DNA of 64,000 nucleotides from positions 3,348,001 through 3,412,000 of the forward strand of contig NZ_CP009962.1 of NCBI RefSeq assembly GCF_000786695.1, read 5' to 3'. Numbering within the stretch: the first letter of the stretch is position 1; each line of letters opens with the position of its first letter. Shown here in pieces: positions 43,601 through 53,258 of the stretch. This stretch comes from Collimonas arenae. Its GTDB lineage: Bacteria > Pseudomonadota > Gammaproteobacteria > Burkholderiales > Burkholderiaceae_D. The notes beneath the pieces are model-generated. The model was not told where the DNA came from and made no database searches. It saw only the letters and a program-made list of their open reading frames with translations. The translations under genes were made by a program, and so were the position numbers.

Positions 43601-44274
43601 GCAGGCTCCAGGCTAGACATCAGGCGCGCCAACGGCGTCAACTGCACGATAGTTTCCGTCTTTACCAGCACCCGTGGCTGACTGGAGGCATGCAGCGCCT
43701 GCCAGCACTCTTTCCAGGCTACCGCCTGGCCGTCCGGAAAAATCACTTCGCCGTCCAGCGGCAAACGCGCCGCATGCTGCGCCAGCAATGCCATGCCACG
43801 CGAAAATTCCGGTTCGCTTCTGGGCGTAAACAAGAGATCGATATCCGAACTGGCCGTGACATAATTTTGTTGCGTCAGGATTTGCCAGGCCCAGGAGCCG
43901 TAAACTCGCAAGACGATACCGCTATGCAGGCAATCGCCAGCAAATGCATGCAAGGGACCGCTCCAGCCGGGCGGCATATGCGCCAACGCTTTCTCCAGCG
44001 TCAGCGGTTCTTCAATCCTCTGGATACCGGCAAGTTGCACTCGCAATGGAATCCTGGCCTTGTCGCCATTGCCGTCAGGCGGCAGCGCCAGGCCCACGCA
44101 CAATTCATTGTCGGACGTATCCGCTTCGCGCCGCCGCAACACCAGCGGCCAGTCCTCCTGCTGCCAACGCGTTAGCGCGACGCACACAGTGTCCACTGAG
44201 TCGGCAGCCGCTGTCTGCGCTGCCCGCCGCCAGCCATTGGCGTTGAGCCAGACCAGGCTATGCCGGGCTATCAT
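43597..44274 (-). CDS. mdcG: Phosphoribosyl-dephospho-CoA transferase (MdcG)
   Basis: A 225-residue nucleotidyltransferase attaching the prosthetic group to the Ser of MdcC. The metal-binding motif is GSWAWQILTQQNYV followed by SSDIDLLFTP. The N-terminal domain includes HSLVWLNANGW, the C-terminal WKECWQAL. I start at ATG 44274, overlapping mdcE by 17 bp, because family homology begins there; a longer frame adds an Arg-rich segment that is the shadow of mdcE. Malonate decarboxylase cannot be made active without it. Confidence 0.9.
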   Translation of the reverse strand: MIARHSLVWLNANGWRRAAQTAAADSVDTVCVALTRWQQEDWPLVLRRREADTSDNELCVGLALPPDGNGDKARIPLRVQLAGIQRIEEPLTLEKALAHMPPGWSGPLHAFAGDCLHSGIVLRVYGSWAWQILTQQNYVTASSDIDLLFTPRSEPEFSRGMALLAQHAARLPLDGEVIFPDGQAVAWKECWQALHASSQPRVLVKTETIVQLTPLARLMSSLEPA

Positions 44275-44968
44275 TTGCGCGTACCGCCTGCGCCACCGGC
44301 AAGGCCTGGCTACGGCCGCCACGCTGCAAGCCCGCTGCACTGCGCCGGTCGACAGGATTGGCATCCTGTAGCGCTTGCGCCAGCTGCACAGCAAGATCAC
44401 CATCCCAGATCGCTTCAATGCCACCCATCTGCAGATAATTGACCGGCCCCGGCGCAAACACCGGATTGCTCTTGGCCAGTTCCGTCAAGCGCTCCAAAGG
44501 CACCTTGGTAATCCGTGCCATGGCCGGCAAGCCCATCACGCGGATGGTTGCTCCAGGCAGTGCATAGCAAGCGTCAGCCATCAGGCCGCTGGTGATGAAA
44601 CCGCCCGACAGTGCCTGGTCGTACACCAGACCGATGATCTTGTACCCGCTGCTGCGCGCCAGCGCGATGCATTTTCCCAGATGCGCCATATAGCTGTTAA
44701 TCCCCAGCATTTCGTCACGATGGCGCAAGCGCTGGCCCTGGGTATCGACCAGGATGACGATAGGCCGCTGCGGAAAATTACGCAACGTGGTCAATATTGT
44801 CTGCGCCTGCATCAAGGCAATTTCGACGCCAATCGGTGCATGACCGCTACTGCCGATAATGCTCACCGTGACGCCGTCAACTTGCGCGGTGCCCGTCAGG
44901 AAATTATCCTGTTCAACAATGGTGTGGCCGCCTGGGAATAACTGTGCGGCTAACGTGATCCAGTCCAT
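44258..44968 (-). CDS. mdcE: Malonate decarboxylase gamma subunit
   Basis: A 236-residue carboxyltransferase-fold subunit that, with MdcD, decarboxylates malonyl-S-ACP. It has the crotonase-like segments QRPIVILVDTQGQRLRHRDEM, LALARSSGYKIIGLVYDQALSGGFITSG and LMADACYALPGATIRVMGLPAMARI. The start abuts the mdcD stop codon directly. No signal or membrane segment, as expected for a cytoplasmic complex. Confidence 0.94.
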   Translation of the reverse strand: MDWITLAAQLFPGGHTIVEQDNFLTGTAQVDGVTVSIIGSSGHAPIGVEIALMQAQTILTTLRNFPQRPIVILVDTQGQRLRHRDEMLGINSYMAHLGKCIALARSSGYKIIGLVYDQALSGGFITSGLMADACYALPGATIRVMGLPAMARITKVPLERLTELAKSNPVFAPGPVNYLQMGGIEAIWDGDLAVQLAQALQDANPVDRRSAAGLQRGGRSQALPVAQAVRANDSPA

Positions 44969-45868
44969 TCACGGCCTCCGTCGCAGTTGTGCGGTAGCGG
45001 CAACAAAGGCGTCGGCTTCCAGCATGGGCAGGTTGGCGGCGTCGGCAATGCCGATTTTCTGCCAGATATCGAGCGGATCGGCGGCAGCGCCAAAGGCGTC
45101 GACACGATCCTGCAAAAAATGTTGTTCAGCTTCCAGTGCTTCCAGGGTCAGCGCAATCTCGCCTGCATTGGCATGGCATTCCTGCGCCAGATCGAGGGCT
45201 GCCTGCCGGAAGGCGTCGCTATGGTCCGCCACCAGCAATTGACAGTCTCCCAGAAGATAGCGGTGCTTGCCGCCAGTGGTGCGCCACACCAGCGCACGGT
45301 CGCGCGAATCGAATTCTTCGACCCCATTGGCGGTCTCGATCACCTCCGGCCCGGACATCGCCAGCCGCCCTTCTTCCGACATCACGATAGCGTTGGCGCA
45401 GCAGGCGACGATCCCCATGCCGCCGAAACAGCCGTTGGAGCCGCCGACCAGCGCGATCACCGGGATACCGGCGGTGCGTACGTCGAGCAAGGCGCGCATC
45501 ACTTCGGATACCGCAATCAAGCCGGCATTGGCTTCATGCAGACGCACCCCGCCGCTTTCCAGCAACAACAACACCGCATAAGGTCGATCCAACAAAGCGC
45601 GCTGCAACAACCCGGTTAGCTTCGCGCCATGCACCTCCCCCACCGCGCCCCCCATGAAGCCGCCCTCTTGCGCCGCCACCAGTACCGGTTCTCCAAACAA
45701 CCGTGCTGCGCCAATCGCAATGCCATCATCGAACGAGACCGGTGCATCCAGCTGCCCCAGATGAGGACTGACAATGCGCAACTCGGGCGGCAAAAATTCT
45801 GTGAAACTGCCAGCATCAAGCACCGCATGCAAGCGCTCGCGCGCATTCGCTTCCAGATAACTGCTCAT
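44969..45868 (-). CDS. mdcD: Malonate decarboxylase beta subunit
   Basis: A 299-residue carboxyltransferase subunit, partner of MdcE. Visible are ARERLHAVLDAGSFTEFLPP, FDDGIAIGAARLFGEPVLV, the GGFMGGAVGEVHGAKLTGLL oxyanion region, LLLESGGVRLHEANAGL and LVGGSNGCFGGMGIVA. GGGGAGT precedes ATG 45868, and the start overlaps the mdcC stop by one base (TGATG), a coupling arrangement. I do not take the frame further upstream, because it runs out of phase through mdcC. Confidence 0.94.
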   Translation of the reverse strand: MSSYLEANARERLHAVLDAGSFTEFLPPELRIVSPHLGQLDAPVSFDDGIAIGAARLFGEPVLVAAQEGGFMGGAVGEVHGAKLTGLLQRALLDRPYAVLLLLESGGVRLHEANAGLIAVSEVMRALLDVRTAGIPVIALVGGSNGCFGGMGIVACCANAIVMSEEGRLAMSGPEVIETANGVEEFDSRDRALVWRTTGGKHRYLLGDCQLLVADHSDAFRQAALDLAQECHANAGEIALTLEALEAEQHFLQDRVDAFGAAADPLDIWQKIGIADAANLPMLEADAFVAATAQLRRRP

Positions 45869-46179
45869 CAAGGACTCCCCAGCGCCGTCTGCACCGCCTG
45901 GTCCAGACGCAGGCTGACCACCGCAGGCGTCGCACCCATGTCGTTGATCGCAATACGCGTATCGGCAAGCTGCCAGCGCTGCTGAAAATCGTCCAGCACC
46001 GCTTGCCATATCTTGCCGAAACCGCGGGCGGCGGTTCTGACTTCAATCGCACATGCACCGTTCAACACGGCCGATTCGATCAGCACTTCCAGATTACCGG
46101 AGCTGACCACTCCCGAGAGTTGCGCCGTCGCGGGCAGCGGGCGCTGGCCATGCTCAAAACGAAAATTCAAGGTTTCCAT
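45868..46179 (-). CDS. mdcC: Malonate decarboxylase delta subunit (acyl carrier protein)
   Basis: A 103-residue ACP-like subunit, METLNFRFEHGQRPL onwards. The prosthetic group would be attached to a Ser in GVVSSGNLEVL, the region equivalent to the Klebsiella MdcC attachment serine. The end of the domain, DTRIAINDMGATPAVVSLRLDQAV, is typical. It lies 30 bp after mdcA. It carries acetyl/malonyl thioesters between MdcA and MdcDE. Confidence 0.92.
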   Translation of the reverse strand: METLNFRFEHGQRPLPATAQLSGVVSSGNLEVLIESAVLNGACAIEVRTAARGFGKIWQAVLDDFQQRWQLADTRIAINDMGATPAVVSLRLDQAVQTALGSP

Positions 46180-46209
46180 CGGAGTACCCCATCACTTTTA
46201 CAGCGTGAC

Positions 46210-47871
46210 TCACCAGTTCCTGAAGCGCTTTGGCGGCTGATACAAGCCGCCTGAAGCGCGCACCAGGTCCTTCATGCTTTTGGCCGCCAGCAAATCGCGC
46301 GTAGCGAGCCGCTTGTCTATCCCCAGATCCTCCGGCCGCTGGATGATGCCGCGGTCACGCAGGTTCTCGACCATCCGTTTGTCCCGTCCCAGGCCAATTG
46401 CGGTATAGCCTGCCACGCCGCGCACCGCCTGCTCGCGCTCTTCGTCGGTGCGGCACAACAGCAGATTGGCCAGCCCTTCTTCGGTCAGGATATGGCTAAC
46501 GTCTTCACCATAGATCATCACCGGCGGAATCGCCATGCCGGCTTGCTCGGCAAGTTCCCAGGCATCGAGCCGCTCGACGAAAGCCGGCTGCATATGCTCG
46601 CGGAAGGTTTCAACCATTTGCACCACCAGCTTTTGACCACGCGGAATAAGGTTCCTGCCGTCCCGCGCCTGCTTGCCTGCTTTCAGCCAGGCCGGGCTGG
46701 CATGACGCCGGCCGCGGGCATCGGCGCCCATGTTAGGCGCGCCGCCGAAGCCGGCGATGCGGTCGGCGGTAGCGGTGGATGAATTGCCTTGCAGATCGAT
46801 CTGCAGGGTTGAACCGATGAACATGTCGCAAGCGTAATGGCCGGCCATCTGACTGAAGGCGCGGTTGCTGCGCATCGAACCGTCCGGACCAACGAAAAAC
46901 ACATCCGAGCGCGCCCGGATGTAGTCTTCCATGCCAAGCTCTGAGCCAAAGGAATGGATCGATTCGACAAAACCGGCCTCAATCGCAGGAATCAGCGCCG
47001 GATGCGGATTGAGCGCCCAATGCCGGCAAATCTTGCCCTTCAGGCCAAGCGAAGCGGCGTAGGTCGGCAGCAGCAATTCAATTGCGGCGGTGTCGAAACC
47101 GATGCCATGGTTGAGCCGTTGTATGTCGTATTCTGCGTAGATACCCTTGATCGCCATCATCGCCATCAATACCTGGATATCGGAGATCTGCGCCGGATCG
47201 CGCGTAAACAACGGTTCGATATAGTGCGGCGTCGGCGCCTTCACCACAAAGCCTACCCAGTCGGCCGGAATATCGACACGCGGCAGGACATCGACTATTT
47301 CATTGACCTGCGCAATCACGATGCCGCCGCTAAAAGCCGTGGCTTCGACAATCGCCGGCGTGTCCTCGGTATTCGGTCCGGTATACAAATTGCCGTGGCG
47401 GTCGGCTGCCTGCGCCGCCACCAGCGCCACGCGCGGCGTCAGGTCGATAAAGTAACGGCCGAATAATTCAAGATAGGTATGGATCGCGCCGATATTGAGC
47501 TTGCCGGCCGCAACCAGGCCGGCCAAGCGCACCGCTTGCGGCCCCGAAAAAGAAAAGTCCAGACGTGTGGCGATGCCGGTTTCAAAGATGTCCAGATGCT
47601 CAGGCAACGCCAGCACCGACAGCAGCATATGCAAGCCATTGACGCGCGCCGGATCGAGCTTGGCCAGTTCCTTGGCCAGGAAATCGGCTTGCTTCTGGTT
47701 ATTCCCTTCCAGGCAAACCTTGTCGCCGGATTCGAGCACGCTATGCAGCAGATCCCTGATCCGCCCTGTTTCCACCAGCTTGCCCTGGCAAGCGCTGCCG
47801 AGCGTCTCGGCGACCCGCCGCAGGCGTTGTTCGCGATTTGTATTGCGCACATCCCAACGGCGGCTGTCCAT
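46210..47871 (-). CDS. mdcA: Malonate decarboxylase alpha subunit (acetyl-S-ACP:malonate ACP transferase)
   Basis: A 553-residue transferase swapping malonate for the acetyl group on MdcC. Family landmarks: VCLEGNNQKQADFLAKELAK, LPEHLDIFETGIA, FGRYFIDLTPRVALVAAQAAD, CRHWALNPHPALIPAIEAG and SFGSELGMEDYIRARSDVFFVGP. It ends in the YQPPKRFRNW-like tail seen in other MdcA. It begins the catalytic gene run and lies one base after the TRAP permease stop region, so transporter and enzyme are probably one transcript. Confidence 0.95.
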   Translation of the reverse strand: MDSRRWDVRNTNREQRLRRVAETLGSACQGKLVETGRIRDLLHSVLESGDKVCLEGNNQKQADFLAKELAKLDPARVNGLHMLLSVLALPEHLDIFETGIATRLDFSFSGPQAVRLAGLVAAGKLNIGAIHTYLELFGRYFIDLTPRVALVAAQAADRHGNLYTGPNTEDTPAIVEATAFSGGIVIAQVNEIVDVLPRVDIPADWVGFVVKAPTPHYIEPLFTRDPAQISDIQVLMAMMAIKGIYAEYDIQRLNHGIGFDTAAIELLLPTYAASLGLKGKICRHWALNPHPALIPAIEAGFVESIHSFGSELGMEDYIRARSDVFFVGPDGSMRSNRAFSQMAGHYACDMFIGSTLQIDLQGNSSTATADRIAGFGGAPNMGADARGRRHASPAWLKAGKQARDGRNLIPRGQKLVVQMVETFREHMQPAFVERLDAWELAEQAGMAIPPVMIYGEDVSHILTEEGLANLLLCRTDEEREQAVRGVAGYTAIGLGRDKRMVENLRDRGIIQRPEDLGIDKRLATRDLLAAKSMKDLVRASGGLYQPPKRFRNW

Positions 47872-47872
47872 G

Positions 47873-49222
47873 TCAGCGGGCTCCCATCAATAAATCCGGC
47901 AGTCCAGTGACAATGCCAGGAAACAGGCACAGCAAAATAATCGCCAGAAACATCAACAACAGGAATGGCAGCGTACCCTTGATGACATCGCTAAGCGGAA
48001 TGTCGGGCGCAATGTTCTTGATGACGAACAGGTTCAGGCCGACCGGCGGATGAATCAGGCCCATCTCCATCACCACAGTCATCACCACGCCGAACCAGAT
48101 CAGGTCGAAACCGGCTTCACGCAAAGGCGGCAGGATGATCGGCGCGGTCATCAGGATGATCGACACCGGCGGCAGGAAGAAGCCGAGCACGATCACCATC
48201 AGCAAGATCATCGCCAGCAGCAGCCATTTAGACAGATGCAGGGCAACTACCCATTGCGCCGCCGACTGGCTGATGTGCAAGTAACTCATCACGTACGAAT
48301 ACAGCAAGGACATGCCGATAATCAGCAACAGCATGCAGGATTCCTTGATGGTCGAATTCAGGAAAGGCATCAGGTCGCGCGGCCGCCACATGCGGTACAC
48401 CACGGCAATCAGCACGATCGCCAGCAAAGCGCCGAGGCCGGCGGTTTCCGACGGCGTGGCAAAGCCGCCGTACAAGGCAATCATCACGCCAATCAGCAGC
48501 ACCAGGAAAGGCAGCACGCGCGGCAGCATTTCCACCTTTTGCGCGAGGGTGAAATGCTCGTCATCCAGATAAGCCGACTTGACGCCGCCCTGGCTGTAGA
48601 TCGCATGCGCAATGCGATATTCTTTGCGGGCGCGGTACACGGCGTAGCCGGCGAACAGGAACACCAGCAACATACCCGGGCCGATGCCGGCCAGGAACAA
48701 GCGGCCCAGCGATTGCTCCGAGGCCACCGCGTACAGGATCATGGTGATCGAAGGCGGCAGCAGAATCCCCAAAGTGCCGCCGGCGGCGATTATGCCTGCC
48801 GCAAAGCCAGGAGAGTAGCCACGGCGACGCATTTCCGGGATACCGGCGGAACCGATCGCAGAACAAGTCGCCGGCGATGAACCGGCCATGGCGGCAAACA
48901 AGGCGCAGGCAAAGACATTGGCGATCCCGAGACCGCCCGGAACCCGGCTCAGCCAGGCATGAATGGCGGAATACAAGTCACGCCCCGCCGGCGATTTGCC
49001 GATGGCCGCACCCTTAAGGATAAACAAGGGAATCGACAGCAAGGTGACGGAAGCGATTTCCTCGTAGACGTTCTGCGTCACGGTATCGAGCGAAGAAGCG
49101 GGCATGAAGAAATACATGAAGCTGGTAGCCACCACACCGAGCGCAAAGGCAATCGGCATGCCTGAACACATCACGACGATAGTGACGATGCCATACAGGG
49201 CACCAAGGGCAAGCGGACTCAT
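47873..49222 (-). CDS. TRAP transporter large permease (DctM family)
   Basis: A 449-residue inner membrane protein with about twelve helices. DctM landmarks are GMPIAFALGVVA, LFILKGAAIGKSPAGRDLY, AGSSPATCSAIGSAGIPEM (the conserved SGS-like loop), GGTLGILLPPSI, and the late LPPVSIILMTAPIILPP and HPPVGLNLFVIKNIA. It overlaps the small permease by one base. With the binding protein and small permease it forms a sodium-driven importer, most likely for malonate given the downstream mdc genes. Confidence 0.94.
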   Translation of the reverse strand: MSPLALGALYGIVTIVVMCSGMPIAFALGVVATSFMYFFMPASSLDTVTQNVYEEIASVTLLSIPLFILKGAAIGKSPAGRDLYSAIHAWLSRVPGGLGIANVFACALFAAMAGSSPATCSAIGSAGIPEMRRRGYSPGFAAGIIAAGGTLGILLPPSITMILYAVASEQSLGRLFLAGIGPGMLLVFLFAGYAVYRARKEYRIAHAIYSQGGVKSAYLDDEHFTLAQKVEMLPRVLPFLVLLIGVMIALYGGFATPSETAGLGALLAIVLIAVVYRMWRPRDLMPFLNSTIKESCMLLLIIGMSLLYSYVMSYLHISQSAAQWVVALHLSKWLLLAMILLMVIVLGFFLPPVSIILMTAPIILPPLREAGFDLIWFGVVMTVVMEMGLIHPPVGLNLFVIKNIAPDIPLSDVIKGTLPFLLLMFLAIILLCLFPGIVTGLPDLLMGAR

Positions 49223-49809
49223 TACACTCCCGTGACAGTTTGTTGAGTGACGGCTTGCTTGCGGTCAGTCAGGCGCGTCAGCACCTGCACCAGGATTTGC
49301 AAGGTCAGCACGGTCATGCCGAGCGCCATCAGAGAATAAGGAATCCACAGCGGCGGTGCAAAAGTGGATGAGGTAGTCTGGCCTTCGGACCAGGCTTCAT
49401 GAAACAGAGTCCACGATTTCCAGGAAAAGAAAGCGCAGAACAAAAAGGAAACCACGTCGACCAGCAGCAGGCGTACTGCGTTCACCGCGGCAGGCAATAT
49501 CGAAGACAGGGCTTCGATGCCGATATGGCCGCGATACGATTGCGCGTAGCCGGCGCAGAGGAAGATCACGCCGACCAGCATAAAAACGGTGGCGTCATCT
49601 TGCCAATCGGTCGGCGTATGGAAAAAATAGCGCGCCACCACCGAATAGGTCATGATCAGCGCAGTCAGCATTAGCGCTACCATCGACAGGTACAAAGCGA
49701 ATTTATTGAAGCGGTCAAGTACGCCGGCCAGCCCTGCCACCACCGGATTGTCCGGCGTGGCGGGTAATGCAGGCCCTGCGGTCGGCTTCGTATCGAAGCC
49801 GTGGCTCAT
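49222..49809 (-). CDS. TRAP transporter small permease (DctQ family)
   Basis: A 195-residue protein with four helices. The DctQ signature appears as YLSMVALMLTALIMTYSVVARYFFHTPTDWQDDATVFMLV split over helices 1-2, then AYRGHIGIEALSS-like YRGHIGIEALSSILP, and the last helix SLMALGMTVLTLQILVQ. The N-terminal 30 residues are polar and cytoplasmic. The gene overlaps the upstream binding-protein gene by 4 bp and the large permease by one, all on the minus strand. Confidence 0.92.
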   Translation of the reverse strand: MSHGFDTKPTAGPALPATPDNPVVAGLAGVLDRFNKFALYLSMVALMLTALIMTYSVVARYFFHTPTDWQDDATVFMLVGVIFLCAGYAQSYRGHIGIEALSSILPAAVNAVRLLLVDVVSFLFCAFFSWKSWTLFHEAWSEGQTTSSTFAPPLWIPYSLMALGMTVLTLQILVQVLTRLTDRKQAVTQQTVTGV

Positions 49810-50825
49810 AGGAGTTTCTCAGCCAGTTTCAGCAACTTGGCGCAATTATCGTTTCTTGCCGCATAGTCCTTCCACGCCGTGTTGCGCGCGATATCCTGCC
49901 ACTTCTTGACGGTGGCGGCGTTCAGATCGACTACCTTGGCGCCAGCCTTTTGATAGACCGCGGCGACGCCGGAATCATCCAGCCGCGCGGCGTTCTCGGC
50001 AAATTTTTCCATATCTGCACCGACCGCCATGACCGCTACTTGCTGCTCCTTGGTCAGGCGATCGAAAGTCGCCTTGGAAATCATCAGCGGCTCAAGCATG
50101 TACCAGTAGGCTTTATCGCGGCCGCTGGTCAGGCTCTTCGACACTTCTTCCAGACGGAAGGAAATCAGCGAAGTCGAGGAAGTCATGGCCGCGTCCATCG
50201 CGCCGGTCTGCATCGCGGCATAGATTTCATTGGATGGCAGCGTCACCACGGCGGCGCCGGCTTCCTTCAAAATCATGTCCATCTCGCGCGAACCGCCGCG
50301 CACCTTCAGCCCCTTGGCGTCCGACGGATCGACAATCGGCTTGGTGCGTGAAGCAACGCCGCCGGCCTGCCAGATCCAGCTGACGATAATCACGCCCTTT
50401 TCCAGCAGGATGCGCGACAATTCCTTGCCGACTTCGGCATTCTTCCAAGCTGCGCCCTGCTCATAGGAAGTCACCAGACCTGGCATCAGACCGATGTTAA
50501 CCTCCGGCACTTCGCCGCCGGCATAGTTGAGCGGCACCAGAGAGAAATCCAGTGCGCCTTTGCGCAGCGCGGAGAACTGTGAGTTGGTCTTCATCAGGGA
50601 AGAACCGGGATAGATTTCGAATTTCAGGCTGCCGTTGGTGCGCTTGCCGACTTCTGCCGCAAACATGCGAGTCAAGCGGTCACGGAAGTCACCTTCGCTG
50701 ATACTGCCGCCGGGAAACTGGTGGGAAATTTTAAGAGCGCTGGATTGCGCCCAGACTGACGACATAGACCAGAACGGCGTGCTCGCGAGTGCACCCAGCA
50801 CCGTTCTTCTGCTGACTAAAGACAT
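49806..50825 (-). CDS. TRAP transporter solute-binding protein (DctP family)
   Basis: A 339-residue periplasmic binding protein. The leader MSLVSRRTVLGALASTPF has a twin-arginine-like SRRTVLG, so Tat export is possible. The mature protein shows ISHQFPGGSISEGDFRDRLTRMFA, GSSLMKTNSQFSALRKGALDF, IVDPSDAKGLKVRGGSREMD and LPSNEIYAAMQTGAMDAAMTSS, whose Arg is the conserved carboxylate clamp. It is the first gene of the transporter-mdc operon. Malonate is the inferred ligand. Confidence 0.92.
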   Translation of the reverse strand: MSLVSRRTVLGALASTPFWSMSSVWAQSSALKISHQFPGGSISEGDFRDRLTRMFAAEVGKRTNGSLKFEIYPGSSLMKTNSQFSALRKGALDFSLVPLNYAGGEVPEVNIGLMPGLVTSYEQGAAWKNAEVGKELSRILLEKGVIIVSWIWQAGGVASRTKPIVDPSDAKGLKVRGGSREMDMILKEAGAAVVTLPSNEIYAAMQTGAMDAAMTSSTSLISFRLEEVSKSLTSGRDKAYWYMLEPLMISKATFDRLTKEQQVAVMAVGADMEKFAENAARLDDSGVAAVYQKAGAKVVDLNAATVKKWQDIARNTAWKDYAARNDNCAKLLKLAEKLL

Positions 50826-50924
50826 ATCCCCTCTCCTCTGGTGGAAAAACTATCGATACAATTTTAGCTACATTTCATACAGTTATTGCTGAAGATAGAT
50901 GCTATGTATTCTTTTTTCATTTCC

Positions 50925-50962
50925 TTGTATACACAGTATTCCATAAAACATTTTTATGTCAA
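50925..50962 (-). promoter_or_regulatory. TRAP/mdc promoter with TGTATACA operator
   Basis: On the minus strand a perfect -35 TTGACA (50957-50962), a 16-bp spacer and -10 AATACT (50935-50940) are followed by the palindrome TGTATACA (50926-50933). The divergent GntR gene starts at 51023. As I recall, MdcY of Acinetobacter, an FCD-type regulator of malonate genes, binds a closely similar palindrome. Confidence 0.65.
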
Positions 50963-51022
50963 CGAATAAATACGCCTTACAATCAAATCTCGAATACACA
51001 TAATCCCAGAAACGGTCTAATT

Positions 51023-51712
51023 ATGCTGACGACAAAAAATCGCTCGGAATCCCTGCGCGAAACCATCGAAGAGATGATCGCAGTTGGGGAACTACGCCCG
51101 GGTCAACATCTGGACGAAACCGACCTCGCCATCAAATTCGGCGTCTCCCGCACGCCGGTGCGCGAAGCCTTGATCCAACTGGCGTCCATGGGCATCGTCG
51201 TAACCCGCCCACGGCGCGGCACGGTGGTGGCAGAGATCGGCCCACGCCAGCTGATAGAAATGTTCGAGGTAATGGCGGAACTGGAAGCAATGTGCGGACG
51301 CCTGGCGGCGCGCAGAATGTCCAGCGAGGAGCATGCACATCTGCTGACGGCGCACCAGGCTTGCATGGAAGCCCGCGACGCGCAGGATCCGGACAGCTAT
51401 TTCTACAAAAACGAAGCTTTCCATGACGCCATCTATGAAGGCAGCCACAACGCCTTCCTGGTCACTCAGGCGCGTTCGCTGCAACGCCGGCTGCGGCCTT
51501 ACCGGCGCCTGCAGCTGAGGGTGCGGGATCGCCTGAAGGTCTCTTTTCAGGAGCACGACGGCATAGTACAGGCCATCATCGCCGGCAACGGCGAGCAAAC
51601 CGCCGACCTGCTGCGCCAGCACGTCACAGTGCAGGGACAGCGTTTTGCCGATTTGATTGCATCGCTGCAGCAATTGACTGCCATACCGGAGCCGCAGTAC
51701 AAATATCTATAA
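51023..51712 (+). CDS. GntR-family regulator (FCD), likely of malonate genes
   Basis: A 229-residue regulator: winged HTH at about 8-75 (SLRETIEEMIAVGELRPGQH, LAIKFGVSRTPVREALIQLA) and an FCD helical domain (MFEVMAELEAMCGRLAARRM, YFYKNEAFHDAIYEGSHNAFL, HDGIVQAIIAGNGEQTADLLRQH) with the metal-site residues in place. It is transcribed away from the TRAP-mdc operon, which is the usual position of MdcY/MatR-type regulators. A repressor role relieved by malonate or malonyl-CoA is inferred. Confidence 0.9.
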   Translation: MLTTKNRSESLRETIEEMIAVGELRPGQHLDETDLAIKFGVSRTPVREALIQLASMGIVVTRPRRGTVVAEIGPRQLIEMFEVMAELEAMCGRLAARRMSSEEHAHLLTAHQACMEARDAQDPDSYFYKNEAFHDAIYEGSHNAFLVTQARSLQRRLRPYRRLQLRVRDRLKVSFQEHDGIVQAIIAGNGEQTADLLRQHVTVQGQRFADLIASLQQLTAIPEPQYKYL

Positions 51713-51779
51713 CTGGCGCGTGTAAAACGCTGATCGGCTGGACAACCGCGTCATATGCGGAAAGATATCCCAGCCGCCG

Positions 51780-53243
51780 CTACATTTTGAAGACATCTTC
51801 GCTGGTCACCTGGTACAAACGCTTATAACGTTCATAGCGCGGCTTGAGGCGCTCAGCCAACGACGCCGATGGCGCAATCATGTCGGCTGTCGGCAACGCG
51901 GTGCAAACCGCTTCAGCCGCCTCGCCTGTGGTAGCCATGCGCGCCAGCCTGGCGGCACCGAAAGCACCGCCCAGATCGCCGCCGACCGGTCTTAACAAGG
52001 AGAAACCGCAAGCCGACGCCACCAGCGAACCCCAGAAGTGGCTGCGGGCGCCGCCACCGACAAAGGTCGCCTGCCTGATGTGGGTACCGGCCGCGCCCAG
52101 CGCCGCATAGCCGTCGGCAAGCGAAAACGCCACGCCTTCCATGATGCTATACGCGATCGCGGCGGCGTCGGTGTTGGAACTCAAACCGAAGAACATGCCT
52201 TTGGCCTGCGCATTGTTATGCGGCGTACGCTCACCGTTCAGGTAGGGCAGGAAAATCGGCGCGGCATCGATGGCGGCGTCTTCCGCCAACTTGGCAAAGG
52301 CCGCTTCGCTGGTGTGGCCGGTCAGACGCGTGGCCCAGGACAGGCTGGTGGTCGCGGCCAGCGTCACGCTCATCTGGCACCAGCGATCCGGCAAGGCGTG
52401 GCAGAAGGCGTGCACGGCCTGGGCGGGATTCGGCGAAAAATGATCGTTCGAGACAAATATCACGCCTGAACTGCCCAGCGATACCAGGGCGCTGCCAGGG
52501 CTTACCACCCCTACCCCTACCGCCGAAGCGGCATTGTCGCCGGCGCCGCCGGCCACCAGCACCGGCCCCTTGAACCTCCATTGCCGCGTCAGATCGTCTT
52601 TGAGCTGGCCGGCGACATCGCGCCCTTCGATCAAGGCCGGCATCTGCTGGCGCGTCAAGCCGGTGGCGGCTAGCATGCGATCCGACCAGTCGCGGCGGGC
52701 AACGTCCAGCCACAAGGTGCCGGCAGCGTCGGACATATCGGACACCAGTTCGCCAGTGAGTCGGAATACCAGGTAATCCTTGGGCAGCAGCACGATCGAA
52801 ATGCTGCGAAATACCACCGGTTCATGTTTTTGCAGCCACAATAATTTGGGCGCGGTGAATCCCGGCATTGCCAGGTTGCCGGTGATCTGGCGCGACTCCG
52901 GCACCAGCGCTTCCAGTTCGACGCATTCGGCGAAAGAGCGCGTGTCGTTCCAGAGAATCGCCGGACGCAGTACGCGACGACGAGCGTCGAGCAACACCGC
53001 GCCGTGCATCTGGCCGGAGATGCCGATGGTGCGCACTGCTGCAAATGCCTCGGGTGCTGACGATCGCAACTGATCGAGCGCTTCGCAAGTCGCTTGCCAC
53101 CAGCCTTCGGGGCTTTGTTCCGACCAGAGCGGATAGGGACGGCTGATGGTTTGCTTGACGGCGCTGCTGGCGATTGGCTTGTTATCTCCATCCACCAGCA
53201 TTGCCTTGAGCTCGGACGTGCCAAGATCTATGCCCAAAAACAT
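51780..53243 (-). CDS. xylB: Xylulokinase
   Basis: A 487-residue FGGY-family sugar kinase phosphorylating D-xylulose. It has MFLGIDLGTSELKAML (phosphate 1), GISGQMHGAVLLD (the xylulokinase MHG signature), ILWNDTRSFAEC, GGAGDNAASAVGVG (phosphate 2), YLNGERTPHNNAQAKGMFFG and VGGGARSHFWGSL (adenosine). Domains and length match XylB. It is the last gene of the polyol operon, 15 bp after araC, and takes the ketose made by the dehydrogenase into the pentose phosphate pathway. Confidence 0.94.
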   Translation of the reverse strand: MFLGIDLGTSELKAMLVDGDNKPIASSAVKQTISRPYPLWSEQSPEGWWQATCEALDQLRSSAPEAFAAVRTIGISGQMHGAVLLDARRRVLRPAILWNDTRSFAECVELEALVPESRQITGNLAMPGFTAPKLLWLQKHEPVVFRSISIVLLPKDYLVFRLTGELVSDMSDAAGTLWLDVARRDWSDRMLAATGLTRQQMPALIEGRDVAGQLKDDLTRQWRFKGPVLVAGGAGDNAASAVGVGVVSPGSALVSLGSSGVIFVSNDHFSPNPAQAVHAFCHALPDRWCQMSVTLAATTSLSWATRLTGHTSEAAFAKLAEDAAIDAAPIFLPYLNGERTPHNNAQAKGMFFGLSSNTDAAAIAYSIMEGVAFSLADGYAALGAAGTHIRQATFVGGGARSHFWGSLVASACGFSLLRPVGGDLGGAFGAARLARMATTGEAAEAVCTALPTADMIAPSASLAERLKPRYERYKRLYQVTSEDVFKM

Positions 53244-53258
53244 GAATGATTTCCTCTT